Source: Pedobacter alluvionis (GTDB taxonomy: Bacteria; Bacteroidota; Bacteroidia; Sphingobacteriales; Sphingobacteriaceae). Taken from it: a stretch of 64,000 nucleotides of DNA. Positions 9,175 to 17,714 of this stretch are shown here, one piece after another. The notes beneath the pieces were generated by a model. The model worked only from the letters and a program-made list of their open reading frames with translations. It did no database searches and was not told the DNA's origin. Each line of letters begins with the position of its first letter. The first letter of the stretch is position 1. The stretch spans positions 124,001 to 188,000 of the forward strand of contig NZ_RCCK01000012.1 in assembly GCF_003664035.1 (NCBI RefSeq). Direction: 5' to 3'. A program made the translations under genes and the position numbers.

Positions 9175-9888
9175 ATGAAAACAACAAAAACAAACTTAAC
9201 TATGTTAGCCAAAGGATGTGCATTTGCTTTAATAGTAGGTGTAGTGCTGCAATTTGCGGCTTGCTCTAAAAGCAAAGATATTAATCCAAGCGACGAAGAA
9301 ATCTTGACCAAGAAAATAGAAGATATTATTCCGCAACAGTATGTAGATAGCTTAACCAAACTGGGTTTTACTATAAATAAGGGTACTATGCCCCCAAATG
9401 TCGATGGCTCTTACTTATTTAAGCCTTTCACTATAAAAAGCAGTAATATACCCAACGATCCCTATACTCCTGGTTATTTACTTATGGATGGCGTAGTTAA
9501 ATTTTATGAGCAAAGTACCAGCGATTTCAGTATTAAAATGCTGGGCAAAAACTTTATTGGCGCAGCAGATACCAGTGTCGTAACCGCCATTAGTGGAAGT
9601 GGAAATAAATTTACCATTTACGGAAAGGTAAAAGCGTATAGAAACGGTGGTTATAGTTTTTATGCTTTTTTAATGTCTGGAGAAAAAGACGGCAATAGTA
9701 TTAAAAATGGAATTGCAGGAATCATTAACATCGACGATTCTCACGCAGGACCTAATACCATTAGAAAGGGACAAGGCAGGGTTGCCTTTGATGGCGATTA
9801 TACTTCTGAACCTACAGATTTTAATAGCAAAACCACTGCGATTACTGAAAGAAATACCATTAGCAGTAAACCATCCCAACTCAAATAA
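9175..9888 (+). CDS. lipoprotein of unknown function
   Basis: Exported lipoprotein, 237 residues from ATG 9175. The signal peptide (LAKGCAFALIVGVVLQFAAC) ends with a lipobox, C30 being lipidated, followed by a Ser/Lys/Asp spacer. The mature part has alternating short strands (SYLFKPFTIKSS, FSIKMLGKNFIGAADTSVVT, SGNKFTIYGKVKAYRNGGYSFYAF), suggesting a beta-sandwich or barrel. No family recognised. An in-frame GTG at 9076 would place 33 extra residues before the signal peptide and is unlikely; ATG 9172 is equally possible. A bidirectional terminator follows. Confidence 0.82.
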   Translation: MKTTKTNLTMLAKGCAFALIVGVVLQFAACSKSKDINPSDEEILTKKIEDIIPQQYVDSLTKLGFTINKGTMPPNVDGSYLFKPFTIKSSNIPNDPYTPGYLLMDGVVKFYEQSTSDFSIKMLGKNFIGAADTSVVTAISGSGNKFTIYGKVKAYRNGGYSFYAFLMSGEKDGNSIKNGIAGIINIDDSHAGPNTIRKGQGRVAFDGDYTSEPTDFNSKTTAITERNTISSKPSQLK

Positions 9889-9890
9889 CA

Positions 9891-9930
9891 AAAAAGCGGC
9901 TCGGAAAATCTCCTAAGCCGCTTTCTTTTT
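9891..9930. terminator. bidirectional terminator between lipoprotein gene and iscA
   Basis: AAAGCGGCT/AGCCGCTTT stem with T-rich tails on both sides (CTTTTT on plus, TTTTTTG on minus), placed between convergent genes. Confidence 0.85.
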
Positions 9931-9940
9931 GCTGTTAAAT

Positions 9941-10267
9941 TTATACAGAAAAACTTTCGCCACAGCCACAGCTACGACTGGCATTTGGGTTTATAAAGTT
10001 GAAACCTTTTCCATTCAAGCCGTCAGTGAAATCTAATTCAGTTCCAGCCAAATAAAGAAAGGATTTCATGTCCAAAGCAATTTTGATTCCTTTATCTTCA
10101 AAAAACTGATCGCCTTTTTGTTCTTCGTTATCAAAATCCAGATTATATGATAAGCCTGAACAGCCACCACCTTTTACCGAAACGCGTAAAAAGTAATCAG
10201 AACCCATTTCCGAGTCCTGCATTAAATGGTCTATTTTATCTTTTGCTTTATCTGTTATCGTTATCAT
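9941..10267 (-). CDS. iscA: A-type Fe-S carrier protein IscA/HesB
   Basis: Carries Fe-S clusters from the IscU scaffold to apo-enzymes. The 108-residue protein has the three conserved cysteines of the family: C36 in GGGCSGLSY, and C100 and C102 in the terminal SCGCGESF. It is the third gene of a minus-strand isc operon (iscS, iscU, iscA). The 64-nt gap to iscU contains a perfect 17-bp inverted repeat. HscA/HscB/Fdx genes are not present next to it, as is usual for this phylum. Confidence 0.95.
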   Translation of the reverse strand: MITITDKAKDKIDHLMQDSEMGSDYFLRVSVKGGGCSGLSYNLDFDNEEQKGDQFFEDKGIKIALDMKSFLYLAGTELDFTDGLNGKGFNFINPNASRSCGCGESFSV

Positions 10268-10281
10268 AGTATCGAGTATTT

Positions 10282-10329
10282 AGTATCAAGTATCAAGACT
10301 GTAATACTTCAATCTTGATACTTGATACT
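10282..10329. repeat. 17-bp perfect inverted repeat inside the isc operon
   Basis: AGTATCAAGTATCAAGA (10282-10298) and its exact complement (10313-10329) with a 14-nt loop lie between iscU and iscA. The same words recur between lepA and folD (54662-54753) and after rpe (63650-63718). In the operon it could be an mRNA processing or stabilising hairpin that changes the IscA:IscU ratio (inference). Confidence 0.8.
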
Positions 10330-10331
10330 TG

Positions 10332-10745
10332 TTAATGGTGCGATTTTTCTAACACAATAGCTTCCAGGCCATTTTTAACACGGTAATCGTTAATAGCCGA
10401 TTTAATTGCATCTTCTGCTAAAACCGAGCAGTGAATTTTTACTGGAGGTAAAGCCAATTCTTCAACAATATCCATGTTATCAATAGATAAAGCCTCATCA
10501 ATTGTTTTTCCTTTTAACCATTCTGTCGCTAAAGAAGAAGAAGCAATAGCCGAACCACAACCAAACGTTTTAAATTTAGCATCAGTGATTACGTTATCTT
10601 CTCCAACTTCAATTTGTAAACGCATTACATCACCGCACTCAGGTGCACCAACTAATCCTGTGCCTACAAATTTGCTGTCTTTATTTAAAGTACCTACGTT
10701 ACGTGGGTTATTGTAATGGTCAATTACTTTTTCTGAATATGCCAT
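10332..10745 (-). CDS. iscU: Fe-S cluster scaffold protein IscU
   Basis: Scaffold on which IscS-derived sulfide and iron are assembled. All ligands are visible: C37 (with D39), C63 in FGCGSAIASSS, and C106 in PPVKIHCSVLAED, so it is the IscU type and not SufU (no 18-20 residue insertion). 137 residues is about the normal length. It follows iscS after a 128-nt spacer that carries degenerate repeat words, and precedes iscA. The LPPVK motif that HscA recognises is present even though hscA is not nearby. Confidence 0.96.
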   Translation of the reverse strand: MAYSEKVIDHYNNPRNVGTLNKDSKFVGTGLVGAPECGDVMRLQIEVGEDNVITDAKFKTFGCGSAIASSSLATEWLKGKTIDEALSIDNMDIVEELALPPVKIHCSVLAEDAIKSAINDYRVKNGLEAIVLEKSHH

Positions 10746-10873
10746 GATTTCTATTTCTTAAGTCTCCTTTAGGAGATAATTTTATTTATTAATTATTACT
10801 TTAGCGTTTGGCGAATTGCGTAAGGCGTTTGGCAATTAACCTTCTACCTTAAACCTTCCAACCCTCTACCTTT

Positions 10874-12085
10874 TTAGTGTTCTGCCCACTCAATTTTACT
10901 CAAATCGATTCCTTCTTTAAACATTTCCCAAAGTGGAGAAAGTTCTCTTAAGTGATTAACCGCTTTTTGAGTCACTTCAATCGCCTGATCGATCTCTGCT
11001 TCAGTTGTAAACCTTCCTAAACCGTAACGGATAGAAGAGTGAGCCAAATCATCAGATAAACCTAAGCTTTTCAATACATAAGAAGGCTCTAAAGAAGCTG
11101 AAGTACAAGCCGATCCTGAAGATACCGCTAAATCGCTCATCGCCATCATTAAACCTTCACCCTCCACATATTTGAAAGAGATATTGGCTACATGTGGTAA
11201 ACGGTGTTGTGTATTACCATTAACATAACTCTCTTCCATTTTGTTTAAAGTAGTCTCTAACTTATCACGTAAAGCTGATAAACGAATTGATTCGCTTTCC
11301 ATTTCTAAACGACAAAGTTCGCAGGCTTTTCCTAAACCAACAATCCCCGGAACGTTTAAGGTACCAGAACGCATGCCACGCTCGTGGCCACCACCATCCA
11401 TTTGTGCAGTTACTTTAACTCTCGGGTTTTTACGACGAACGTAAAGTACACCAACACCTTTCGGACCATACATTTTGTGTGCCGAGAAAGCCATTAAATC
11501 AATACCATCCGTATTTACATCAACCGGAATTTTACCAACTGCCTGCGTAGCATCAGTCATAAATAAAGCACCGTGTTTATGCGCAATAGCTGCAATTTCT
11601 TTTACCGGTTGGATTACGCCGATTTCGTTGTTGCCATACATAATCGAAACTAAAATAGTTTCAGGAGTCATAGCAGCTTCTAATTCAGCTAAATCAATTA
11701 AACCGTCTTCTTTAACACCTAAATAAGTAACGCGTGCGCCATTTTTCTCTAAGTGTTTGCAGGTATCTAAAACTGCTTTATGTTCAGTAACCGCAGTAAT
11801 AATGTGGTTACCTTTTTCTTTGTACATTTCAAATACGCCCTTAATAGCCAGGTTATCGGCCTCAGTTGCGCCTGATGTAAAAATAATTTCTTTTTCAGTA
11901 CAGCCGATTAATTTGGCTACCTGCTCACGGGCGTAATCTACACCCTCTTCAGCCACCCAGCCAAACGCGTGATTACGACTTGCGGCATTTCCAAATTTCT
12001 CAGTAAAGTAAGGTAGCATTGCTTCCAGCACACGTGGATCTAACGGTGTTGTAGCATTATTATCTAAATATATCGGCTGTTTCAT
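10874..12085 (-). CDS. iscS: cysteine desulfurase IscS
   Basis: PLP enzyme that converts cysteine to alanine and passes persulfide sulfur to IscU. K204 ([12 protein letters not shown]) is the Schiff-base lysine and C327 ([10 protein letters not shown]) is the persulfide cysteine on the mobile loop, so this is a group I NifS/IscS enzyme. 403 residues matches IscS length. First gene of iscS-iscU-iscA, with an excellent promoter at 12108-12135 and a short leader of about 20 nt. No IscR-type regulator is adjacent. Confidence 0.97.
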   Translation of the reverse strand: MKQPIYLDNNATTPLDPRVLEAMLPYFTEKFGNAASRNHAFGWVAEEGVDYAREQVAKLIGCTEKEIIFTSGATEADNLAIKGVFEMYKEKGNHIITAVTEHKAVLDTCKHLEKNGARVTYLGVKEDGLIDLAELEAAMTPETILVSIMYGNNEIGVIQPVKEIAAIAHKHGALFMTDATQAVGKIPVDVNTDGIDLMAFSAHKMYGPKGVGVLYVRRKNPRVKVTAQMDGGGHERGMRSGTLNVPGIVGLGKACELCRLEMESESIRLSALRDKLETTLNKMEESYVNGNTQHRLPHVANISFKYVEGEGLMMAMSDLAVSSGSACTSASLEPSYVLKSLGLSDDLAHSSIRYGLGRFTTEAEIDQAIEVTQKAVNHLRELSPLWEMFKEGIDLSKIEWAEH

Positions 12086-12107
12086 CTCTATTCTGTTAAT
12101 TATATCA

Positions 12108-12135
12108 CAAAGATACGAAAAAACTTATTTAACAA
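12108..12135 (-). promoter_or_regulatory. isc operon promoter
   Basis: On the minus strand: TTG at 12135-12133, a 17-nt spacer, then TATCTTTG at 12115-12108, an exact match to the Bacteroidota -33/-7 promoter. The iscS ATG follows 22 nt later. Confidence 0.85.
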
Positions 12136-12202
12136 TTATAAATAATAGCTATGAGCTTATAGATAAAAGCCGCATTTTTACATTCACATAACCTTATAGT
12201 CT

Positions 12203-12610
12203 ATGAATAAGATAGAACACATCGGCATCGCGGTAAAAGACCTTAACCGTTCTATAGCGGTTTATCAGAAATTGCTCAATACCGATTGTTATAAAACTGA
12301 GCAGGTTGCGTCAGAATCAGTAAATACTGCTTTTTTTAAAACAGGTGAAAACAAGATAGAATTACTTCAGGCTACGGCTCCAGATAGTGCAATTGCTAAG
12401 TTTATTGAGAAAAAAGGAGAGGGGATTCATCATATCGCTTTCCTGGTTGATGATATCCTGGCCGAAATGGAACGTTTGCATCAGGAAGGTTTTGTACTGC
12501 TCAACGAGTCGCCCAAAAAAGGGGCAGATAATAAAATGGTGTGTTTTGTGCATCCCAAAGATACCAATGGCGTGTTGATCGAAATTTGCCAGGAAATTAA
12601 ATGGATTTAG
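12203..12610 (+). CDS. mce: methylmalonyl-CoA epimerase
   Basis: Interconverts (2R)- and (2S)-methylmalonyl-CoA in propionate metabolism and the succinate-propionate route. The 135-residue vicinal-oxygen-chelate fold has the two repeats starting IEHIGIAVKDL and IHHIAFLVDDI; H7 and the His of GIHHIAF plus the Glu of LIEICQE near the end are the expected metal ligands. Divergent from iscS. The acyl-CoA carboxylase at 44.5 kb could be metabolically linked, but mutase genes are outside the window. Confidence 0.94.
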   Translation: MNKIEHIGIAVKDLNRSIAVYQKLLNTDCYKTEQVASESVNTAFFKTGENKIELLQATAPDSAIAKFIEKKGEGIHHIAFLVDDILAEMERLHQEGFVLLNESPKKGADNKMVCFVHPKDTNGVLIEICQEIKWI

Positions 12611-12952
12611 GCATGGAAGATGGGAGAGGTAAAATGGAAGATGGGTATTCTTTGAGATCCGTCATCCTCGCGCATGCGGGGATCTTAAGAAGCGCCTAAA
12701 GTTTGATTTTGAAAACGAAAGGTCCGTATTTCATAGCCTTTTCAGTCCTGCTAACCGCTATAGTCCCGATGAAACCTGTGAAACAAGCAAGCACACCATA
12801 AATAAAAGACAAAAAATAGTGCTTAAATCGGGAGCTACCGCTTTTATCAGGTTTATTTAACTTTGGCTTGTGGTTCTTCCGTTAGTGCAAATTGCTTAAG
12901 TCTAATGTTAATAATTGATCTTAAAATCCTATAATCCTAAAAATCCTGTTCC
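12611..12952. repeat. repeat-bearing spacer, no gene
   Basis: No convincing ORF. It holds purine-rich words (atggaagatgggagagg, then atggaagatggg), a fragment of a GTCAT-type hairpin repeat (12660-12680, cctcgcgcatgcgggg), and one copy of the dispersed element described in the findings (about 12740-12880: agtcctgct, then atcgggagc, then atcaggtttatttaac). Confidence 0.6.
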
Positions 12953-13237
12953 ATGTCATTAATTAGCATCATCAGCAAAGATTTCGATATACCAGATCAT
13001 CTTTCCGAAAATCAATTGCGTAGCGCAATGGTTGATGCTTTTGCTTATTTAATCGATAACGACTTTCCAAAACTGATTCAGATTTTATATAAGGCAGATG
13101 TAGATCAGTATAAATTAAAAGAATTATTAGAAACCGTAGAGGGCTCGAGTTCGGCTGAAGTAATTGCTGATGCCTATATCGCCCGTCAGAAGGCCAAAAT
13201 AGAAACCTGGAACAAATATAGCCCTAAAAAGGATTAA
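12953..13237 (+). CDS. small helical hypothetical protein, 94 aa
   Basis: A 94-residue, mostly alpha-helical acidic protein (RSAMVDAFAYLIDNDFPKLIQILYKADVDQYKLKELLE, then IADAYIARQKAKIETWNKY). I do not recognise a characterised family, although the pattern is typical of a conserved Bacteroidota protein. Its stop codon overlaps by 4 nt the end of the convergent membrane-protein gene at 13234. ATG 12953 is the first in-frame start and follows the repeat-rich spacer. Confidence 0.8.
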   Translation: MSLISIISKDFDIPDHLSENQLRSAMVDAFAYLIDNDFPKLIQILYKADVDQYKLKELLETVEGSSSAEVIADAYIARQKAKIETWNKYSPKKD

Positions 13238-13932
13238 GATGTTTCTTCTTGTGCCGGATTAAAGCGGTTATACATATCCATATCAAAAAAAGAAATAGAA
13301 TTGATCTTATCAGCTTTCAGTACAAGATCTGTTTTCAATTCATCGGTATTCGCTACAGAGCCGTCCTCAATATAACTGGCATAAACCGTTAAATATTGTG
13401 TGGTAAAAACAAGTTCCTTATCATCAGCCTTGCGGTAACCGCTAAAAGCAGGGGTAATACGGATATAACTGGTGGTAAAGGGTTTTGGTAGTTCTTTCAC
13501 CCAGCCAATGTAAAATTTGCCACTATCCATGGTAAACTGTAAAAGGTGGGCATCAAAAAAAGATGAACTTAGTAATAGTTCAAATTCATTTCCAGATGTA
13601 GCTATGGCTCTTTTAATAGCTTTCAGGCGATTGATAAAAAGATTGGCAATTTCCGTGGCGGCTACCGCGACTAATAACGATAGGCTGGTGGTGCCGAAAT
13701 AGGGTGCATGGATGGGGAGTAATTTGCTAAGGTGTTCAACCGTTTCCGGCCAGATGGCGATAAAAATCGCCCTTAACACAAAACATGCGCCGAGTAATAA
13801 GATACCCGCAAAAGCAGAGTTTAATAATATACGTTGGCTTTCCAACCGGTACTGTACATACCGCAGGTACCTGAATCTGATTAATATATAATAGCCACCT
13901 ACAAGAGGGAATAAAAGTAGGTTAAAAGGCAT
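13234..13932 (-). CDS. membrane protein of unknown function
   Basis: A 232-residue protein with hydrophobic segments at about 3-18, 35-62 (LNSAFAGILLLGACFVLRAIF) and 80-98 (TSLSLLVAVAATEIANLFI), followed by a soluble C-terminal domain of about 130 residues with a strand-rich pattern (GKFYIGWVKELPKPFTTSYIRI, ELVFTTQYLTVYASYIED). No named family recognised. It follows the 55-codon gene at 13941-14108 with an 8-nt gap, suggesting co-transcription and perhaps a shared role. Confidence 0.8.
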   Translation of the reverse strand: MPFNLLLFPLVGGYYILIRFRYLRYVQYRLESQRILLNSAFAGILLLGACFVLRAIFIAIWPETVEHLSKLLPIHAPYFGTTSLSLLVAVAATEIANLFINRLKAIKRAIATSGNEFELLLSSSFFDAHLLQFTMDSGKFYIGWVKELPKPFTTSYIRITPAFSGYRKADDKELVFTTQYLTVYASYIEDGSVANTDELKTDLVLKADKINSISFFDMDMYNRFNPAQEETS

Positions 13933-13940
13933 ATTTAAGG

Positions 13941-14108
13941 CTATTTCTTGTTTTTATCCTTTTCTATCTTTTTAAAAATACTCGATTGCATTAATGCACC
14001 CACCATTTCGATCACCCTTGGCTGTGCAAAAAAATCAGGACTTTTAATATAGAGCTTTCCGCTGCTATCGGCATGGATGATGCCATCTAATTCGCCATGT
14101 TTTCTCAT
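13941..14108 (-). CDS. small protein, 55 aa, upstream partner of the membrane protein gene
   Basis: A short open frame, ATG 14108 to TAG 13941, encoding MRKHGELDGIIHADSSGKLY followed by IKSPDFFAQPRVIEMVGALM and a Lys-rich tail ending KKIEKDKNKK. It has normal codon use for the window, begins with ATG and ends 8 nt before the start of the 232-residue membrane protein, so it reads as the first gene of a two-gene unit. No family recognised. The ordered middle (DSSGKLYIKSPDFF) argues against random sequence. Confidence 0.6.
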   Translation of the reverse strand: MRKHGELDGIIHADSSGKLYIKSPDFFAQPRVIEMVGALMQSSIFKKIEKDKNKK

Positions 14109-14458
14109 AAATCAAATTTACATATATTTTTTAAATATCTGAAAAACAATATTCAGCTTAGAAAGTTTATTTTTGCCTAACCGGGCTATCGGTATGTTTT
14201 AGCATCTTCTGTAGATAGAAAAACATATAATTTAAAATTATTTATTTAGGCTTGTAAATCAAAAATAAAATTAAGATATTTGCATCCTCTAAAATAGAGG
14301 TAGAAAGACTAATAGGAAATGTCATAAGCGTTGTTGCCAGCAAATTGCAAGAATGTTCTTGATGCTTTCACACAAATAACTAAAAATAATATTCAAATGA
14401 AACCATCGAAGCATTAGCGAGATAGCTTCATCACAATTAAAAGAAAATAAAAAACACG
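14109..14458 (+). promoter_or_regulatory. rpmE2 promoter and long leader
   Basis: No gene. A promoter is seen at 14252-14282: TTG, 20-nt spacer, GATATTTG (one mismatch to TAnnTTTG). It implies a leader of about 170 nt before rpmE2. The leader has a small hairpin CCTCTAAAATAGAGG at its 5' end and GAAGC/GCTTC pairing near 14407-14430. Such length suggests autogenous or other post-transcriptional control, as known for L31 leaders in other phyla, but I cannot assign a known RNA family. Confidence 0.5.
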
Positions 14459-14707
14459 ATGAAAAAAGATTTGCACCCAACAAGCTATAGACCAGTTGTT
14501 TTTAAAGACATGTCTAACGAATATGCTTTCTTAACAAAATCCTGCGTAGATACTAAAGAAACAATTAAATGGGAAGATGGTAACGAGTATCCTCTTTATA
14601 AATTAGAGATTTCTCACACTTCACACCCTTTTTATACAGGTAAAATGAAATTGGTTGATACAGCAGGACGTATCGATAAATTCAAAAACCGTTACGCTAA
14701 GAAATAA
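14459..14707 (+). CDS. rpmE2: 50S ribosomal protein L31, type B
   Basis: 82-residue L31 starting [19 protein letters not shown]. It lacks the CxxC zinc motif of type A L31, so it is the zinc-independent (C-) form that can replace the zinc form during zinc limitation where both exist. Whether a type A copy exists elsewhere cannot be seen. It has its own promoter, a long leader and a terminator, so it is a single-gene unit. Confidence 0.95.
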   Translation: MKKDLHPTSYRPVVFKDMSNEYAFLTKSCVDTKETIKWEDGNEYPLYKLEISHTSHPFYTGKMKLVDTAGRIDKFKNRYAKK

Positions 14708-14732
14708 TTTTAGCAACAAAAAGCATTTTTTG

Positions 14733-14771
14733 AAGTCCCTTTGCCAAAAGCATCGGGACTTTTTTTATTTT
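14733..14771 (+). terminator. rpmE2 terminator
   Basis: AAGTCCC/GGGACTT stem followed by TTTTTTATTTTT, 25 nt after the rpmE2 stop. It overlaps an apparent upstream extension of the next gene, which argues for the later start at 14780. Confidence 0.85.
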
Positions 14772-14779
14772 TGTTGCTT

Positions 14780-15946
14780 ATGACAATCAATCTATTTGAT
14801 GATGCTTCCTGGATGTCCCTGCGTCCACTTACGTTTACCAGGCCTGTGGCCGATTTACGGATTGGTATTTTAACTATTGCCGAAAAATGGGCAAAATATT
14901 TAAAAGCAGATTTTGGTTTTTATACCCAGGATTACCTTTCTATAAAATTTGCGCCAAAGCCTAATGCCGATCTGTTTATAAACGGTTCCATTTGTCCTGA
15001 TGAAGCTTTGCTTAATGCTATTTCAGGCCTTAGAGCGGGTGAAGTACTTTATAAAAGAGAGGTTGTTATAGCTTATATTGCCGGTCAACACGATCTTGAA
15101 GCTGTTAAGTCGCTAAAGCAGATAGAATATGCCGGAGATTTTATACGGATTGTTTATCCAGAGCATATTTTCGGAAATAATCCAGCGGAGATCAGAAAAG
15201 ATTTTAAATTGTTAACCGAGAGGCGTACCTCGGCAAACATCAGTAATACCAATCAGTTACTTGGTGATGATATTTTTCTCGAAGAGGGAGCAAAAGCCGA
15301 ATGCAGCGTTTTTAATACTACGTATGGCCCAATTTATATTGGTAAAAATGCTGAAGTCTGGGAAGGTAGCTTGATCAGAGGCTCTTTTGCACTTTGTGAT
15401 AATTCATCCGTGAAAATGGGTGCAAAAATATATTCGGGTACAACAATTGGTCCAAATAGTCGCGCCGGAGGCGAAATTAACAATTCGGTAATTTGGGGTA
15501 ATTCGGCCAAAGGCCATGAAGGTTATTTGGGCAATTCGGTGATGGGTGAGTGGTGTAACATTGGGGCGGATACCAATAACTCGAATTTAAAAAATAACTA
15601 TGCCGAAGTAAAACTGTATGATTACGAAGGCCGGAAAATGCGCAATACCAGCTTGCAGTTTTGCGGTTTAATCATGGCCGATCATGCTAAATCCGGTATT
15701 AATACCATGTTCAATACCGGTAGTGTAATAGGTGTTGGTACTAATGTTTTTGGTGCGGGTTTCCCACCAAACCATGTTCCTGATTTTAGTTGGGGAGGTG
15801 CAAGTGGTTTTGAAACCTACAGACTGGATAAAATGTTTGGAACGACCGAAAAGGTATTTGCAAGGAAGGACATCGCTTTTGATGAGACAGAAAAGAACAT
15901 TCTTGAGAAAGTATTTGAATTAACCGAATCGTATAGACGATTTTAA
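14780..15946 (+). CDS. GlmU-family putative sugar nucleotidyltransferase
   Basis: A 388-residue protein with an N-terminal nucleotidyltransferase-like domain (LRPLTFTRPVADLRIGILTI, the family signature) and a C-terminal left-handed beta-helix of hexapeptide repeats (about 185-345: IYIGKNAEVWEGSLIRGSF, VKMGAKIYSGTTIGPNSRAG, SVIGVGTNVFGAGFPPN). It resembles the Bacteroidota GlmU-like proteins and is probably a sugar-1-phosphate nucleotidyltransferase or acetyltransferase; the substrate is unknown. ATG 14780 is chosen because an upstream TTG lies inside the rpmE2 terminator. It begins a run with tpiA and prmA. Confidence 0.88.
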   Translation: MTINLFDDASWMSLRPLTFTRPVADLRIGILTIAEKWAKYLKADFGFYTQDYLSIKFAPKPNADLFINGSICPDEALLNAISGLRAGEVLYKREVVIAYIAGQHDLEAVKSLKQIEYAGDFIRIVYPEHIFGNNPAEIRKDFKLLTERRTSANISNTNQLLGDDIFLEEGAKAECSVFNTTYGPIYIGKNAEVWEGSLIRGSFALCDNSSVKMGAKIYSGTTIGPNSRAGGEINNSVIWGNSAKGHEGYLGNSVMGEWCNIGADTNNSNLKNNYAEVKLYDYEGRKMRNTSLQFCGLIMADHAKSGINTMFNTGSVIGVGTNVFGAGFPPNHVPDFSWGGASGFETYRLDKMFGTTEKVFARKDIAFDETEKNILEKVFELTESYRRF

Positions 15947-15993
15947 TATAAAACCTGATCTGAAAAGATCAACCAACCATTAAATAATACAAA

Positions 15994-16755
15994 ATGAGAA
16001 AAAAGATTGTTGCCGGTAACTGGAAAATGAACTTAGATTATAATGAAGGTGTTTCGTTGTTCAGCGAAATTGTAAATATGGTTAAAGATGAACGCAAAGG
16101 CGATCAGCTGGCTATTATTTGCTCACCATTTATTCATTTAAACAGCTTGGCAAAATTGGGTGGTAACGATGTTAAAATTGGCGCTCAAAATATCAGCGAT
16201 AAAGAAAGCGGTGCTTACACCGGCGAAACTTCAGCTAAAATGGTGAAATCTGTTGGCGCAGAATATGTGATTTTGGGCCACTCAGAACGCAGACAATATT
16301 TTGCTGAAAGCGATGCCTTATTAGCTGAAAAAACTAAAATTGCTTTAGCTAATGGCTTAATACCCATTTTCTGTATTGGCGAAACTTTAGATGAACGTAA
16401 CAACGGAAGCTATTACGAAGTATTGAAAAAACAATTGGTAGAAGGAATTTTTAGTTTAACCGAAGAAGACTTCAAAAAACTGGTTATTGCTTACGAGCCG
16501 GTTTGGGCTATTGGTACGGGTTTAACCGCTTCTCCAGAGCAGGCGCAAGATATTCATGCGTTTATCCGTAGCGAGATTCAAGCGAACTATGGTTTTAATG
16601 TGGCTGATGATACAACCATTTTATATGGTGGTAGCTGTAACCCAGGAAATGCGGCAAGTTTATTTTCTCAGAACGATATTGATGGTGGCCTGATTGGTGG
16701 TGCATCGTTAAAATCACGCGATTTTACAGATATTATTAAAGCATTAAACAGCTAA
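15994..16755 (+). CDS. tpiA: triosephosphate isomerase
   Basis: Interconverts dihydroxyacetone phosphate and glyceraldehyde 3-phosphate in glycolysis and gluconeogenesis. The catalytic set is complete: N9 and K11 in GNWKMN, H96 in ILGHSERR, E168 in [11 protein letters not shown], and the phosphate-binding GGS near the C terminus. 253 residues is normal. The next gene, prmA, starts directly after its stop codon with no gap, which implies translational coupling. Confidence 0.98.
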   Translation: MRKKIVAGNWKMNLDYNEGVSLFSEIVNMVKDERKGDQLAIICSPFIHLNSLAKLGGNDVKIGAQNISDKESGAYTGETSAKMVKSVGAEYVILGHSERRQYFAESDALLAEKTKIALANGLIPIFCIGETLDERNNGSYYEVLKKQLVEGIFSLTEEDFKKLVIAYEPVWAIGTGLTASPEQAQDIHAFIRSEIQANYGFNVADDTTILYGGSCNPGNAASLFSQNDIDGGLIGGASLKSRDFTDIIKALNS

Positions 16756-17604
16756 ATGCAATATACTAAAGCAATATTTACATTCAAAGGTATCGAAGAT
16801 TATCAACAGGATCTGCTCATCAGCGATCTTGCCGATTTAGGCTTCGATACTTTCGAAGACAGTGAGGGTGGTTTTACGGCTTTCGTAATCAAGGATAACT
16901 TTAACGAACAGGAATTAAAAGATCTGTTGGGCAATTACAGAGAAGAATTTGCAACAGATTATATCTTAGAAGATGTTGCCGATGAAAACTGGAATGCCGA
17001 ATGGGAGAAAAATTTTAGCCCGCTAATTATCGACGACGTGTGTTATGTGAGGGCAACCTTTCATGAGCCTCAGCCATCGTATCCTTACGAGATTGTGATC
17101 GATCCAAAAATGGCTTTTGGTACTGGTCACCACCAAACCACCACAATGATGATGCAGTATATTTTAGCTGCCGACCTAAAGGATAAAAATATCCTGGATA
17201 TGGGTTGTGGAACTGGAATTTTGGCTATTCTGGCGGCAAAACTAGGTGCTAAAAGTTTAATGGCTATCGATTATGACGATATCTGCTACGAAAGCACGAT
17301 AGAAAATGCTGCGCTTAATCAGGTAGGTCATTTAAAGGCGCTTTGCGGAAGTAAAGAGGTGATTCCTAACGACGAATACGATGTTATTTTTGCCAATATT
17401 AATAGGAATATCCTGCTCGATCAGATTCATCGTTATGCAGAAGTATTGAAAGCCGGAGGCAAAATTTTCTTCAGTGGGTTTTATTTAGATCCTGATCTGG
17501 GAATGATTACTGCTGAATGTGCTAAATACGGCATTAAATACGTTGATCATAAACAGAATGGTGATTGGGTAGCGGCACAGTTTGAGAAAAAGGTGGAAGG
17601 GTAG
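16756..17604 (+). CDS. prmA: ribosomal protein L11 methyltransferase
   Basis: SAM-dependent enzyme that methylates L11 amino groups. The 282-residue protein has the N-terminal substrate-recognition domain (1-60), linker, the PrmA-specific block DPKMAFGTGHHQTT and SAM motif I (ILDMGCGTGILAILAAKLGA), then the post-II motif DVIFANINRNILL corresponding to NPPY-like NIN. It starts at the base after the tpiA stop codon. A spacer of degenerate repeat words separates it from mpl. Confidence 0.96.
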   Translation: MQYTKAIFTFKGIEDYQQDLLISDLADLGFDTFEDSEGGFTAFVIKDNFNEQELKDLLGNYREEFATDYILEDVADENWNAEWEKNFSPLIIDDVCYVRATFHEPQPSYPYEIVIDPKMAFGTGHHQTTTMMMQYILAADLKDKNILDMGCGTGILAILAAKLGAKSLMAIDYDDICYESTIENAALNQVGHLKALCGSKEVIPNDEYDVIFANINRNILLDQIHRYAEVLKAGGKIFFSGFYLDPDLGMITAECAKYGIKYVDHKQNGDWVAAQFEKKVEG

Positions 17605-17705
17605 AAGGCGGAAGGTTTAAAGGTCTAAGACGCAGGATTTGTTTTCACACCTCCGGTCTCCAATTTTGTGTCTCATATCTCAAATCTAGCATCTCAAATC
17701 TAAAA
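17588..17705. repeat. degenerate word repeats between prmA and mpl
   Basis: Two word classes follow each other: purine-rich ggtggaagggtagaaggcgg / aaggtttaaaggtctaag, overlapping the prmA stop, then tgtctcatatctcaaatcta / gcatctcaaatctaaaac. The second class recurs right after mpl (19067-19128). Confidence 0.6.
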
Positions 17706-17714
17706 CAAAAAAAT

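Noticed and set aside
14741..14779. An extended start for the GlmU-like gene.
   Set aside because: The extension overlaps the rpmE2 terminator and adds residues with no family match.
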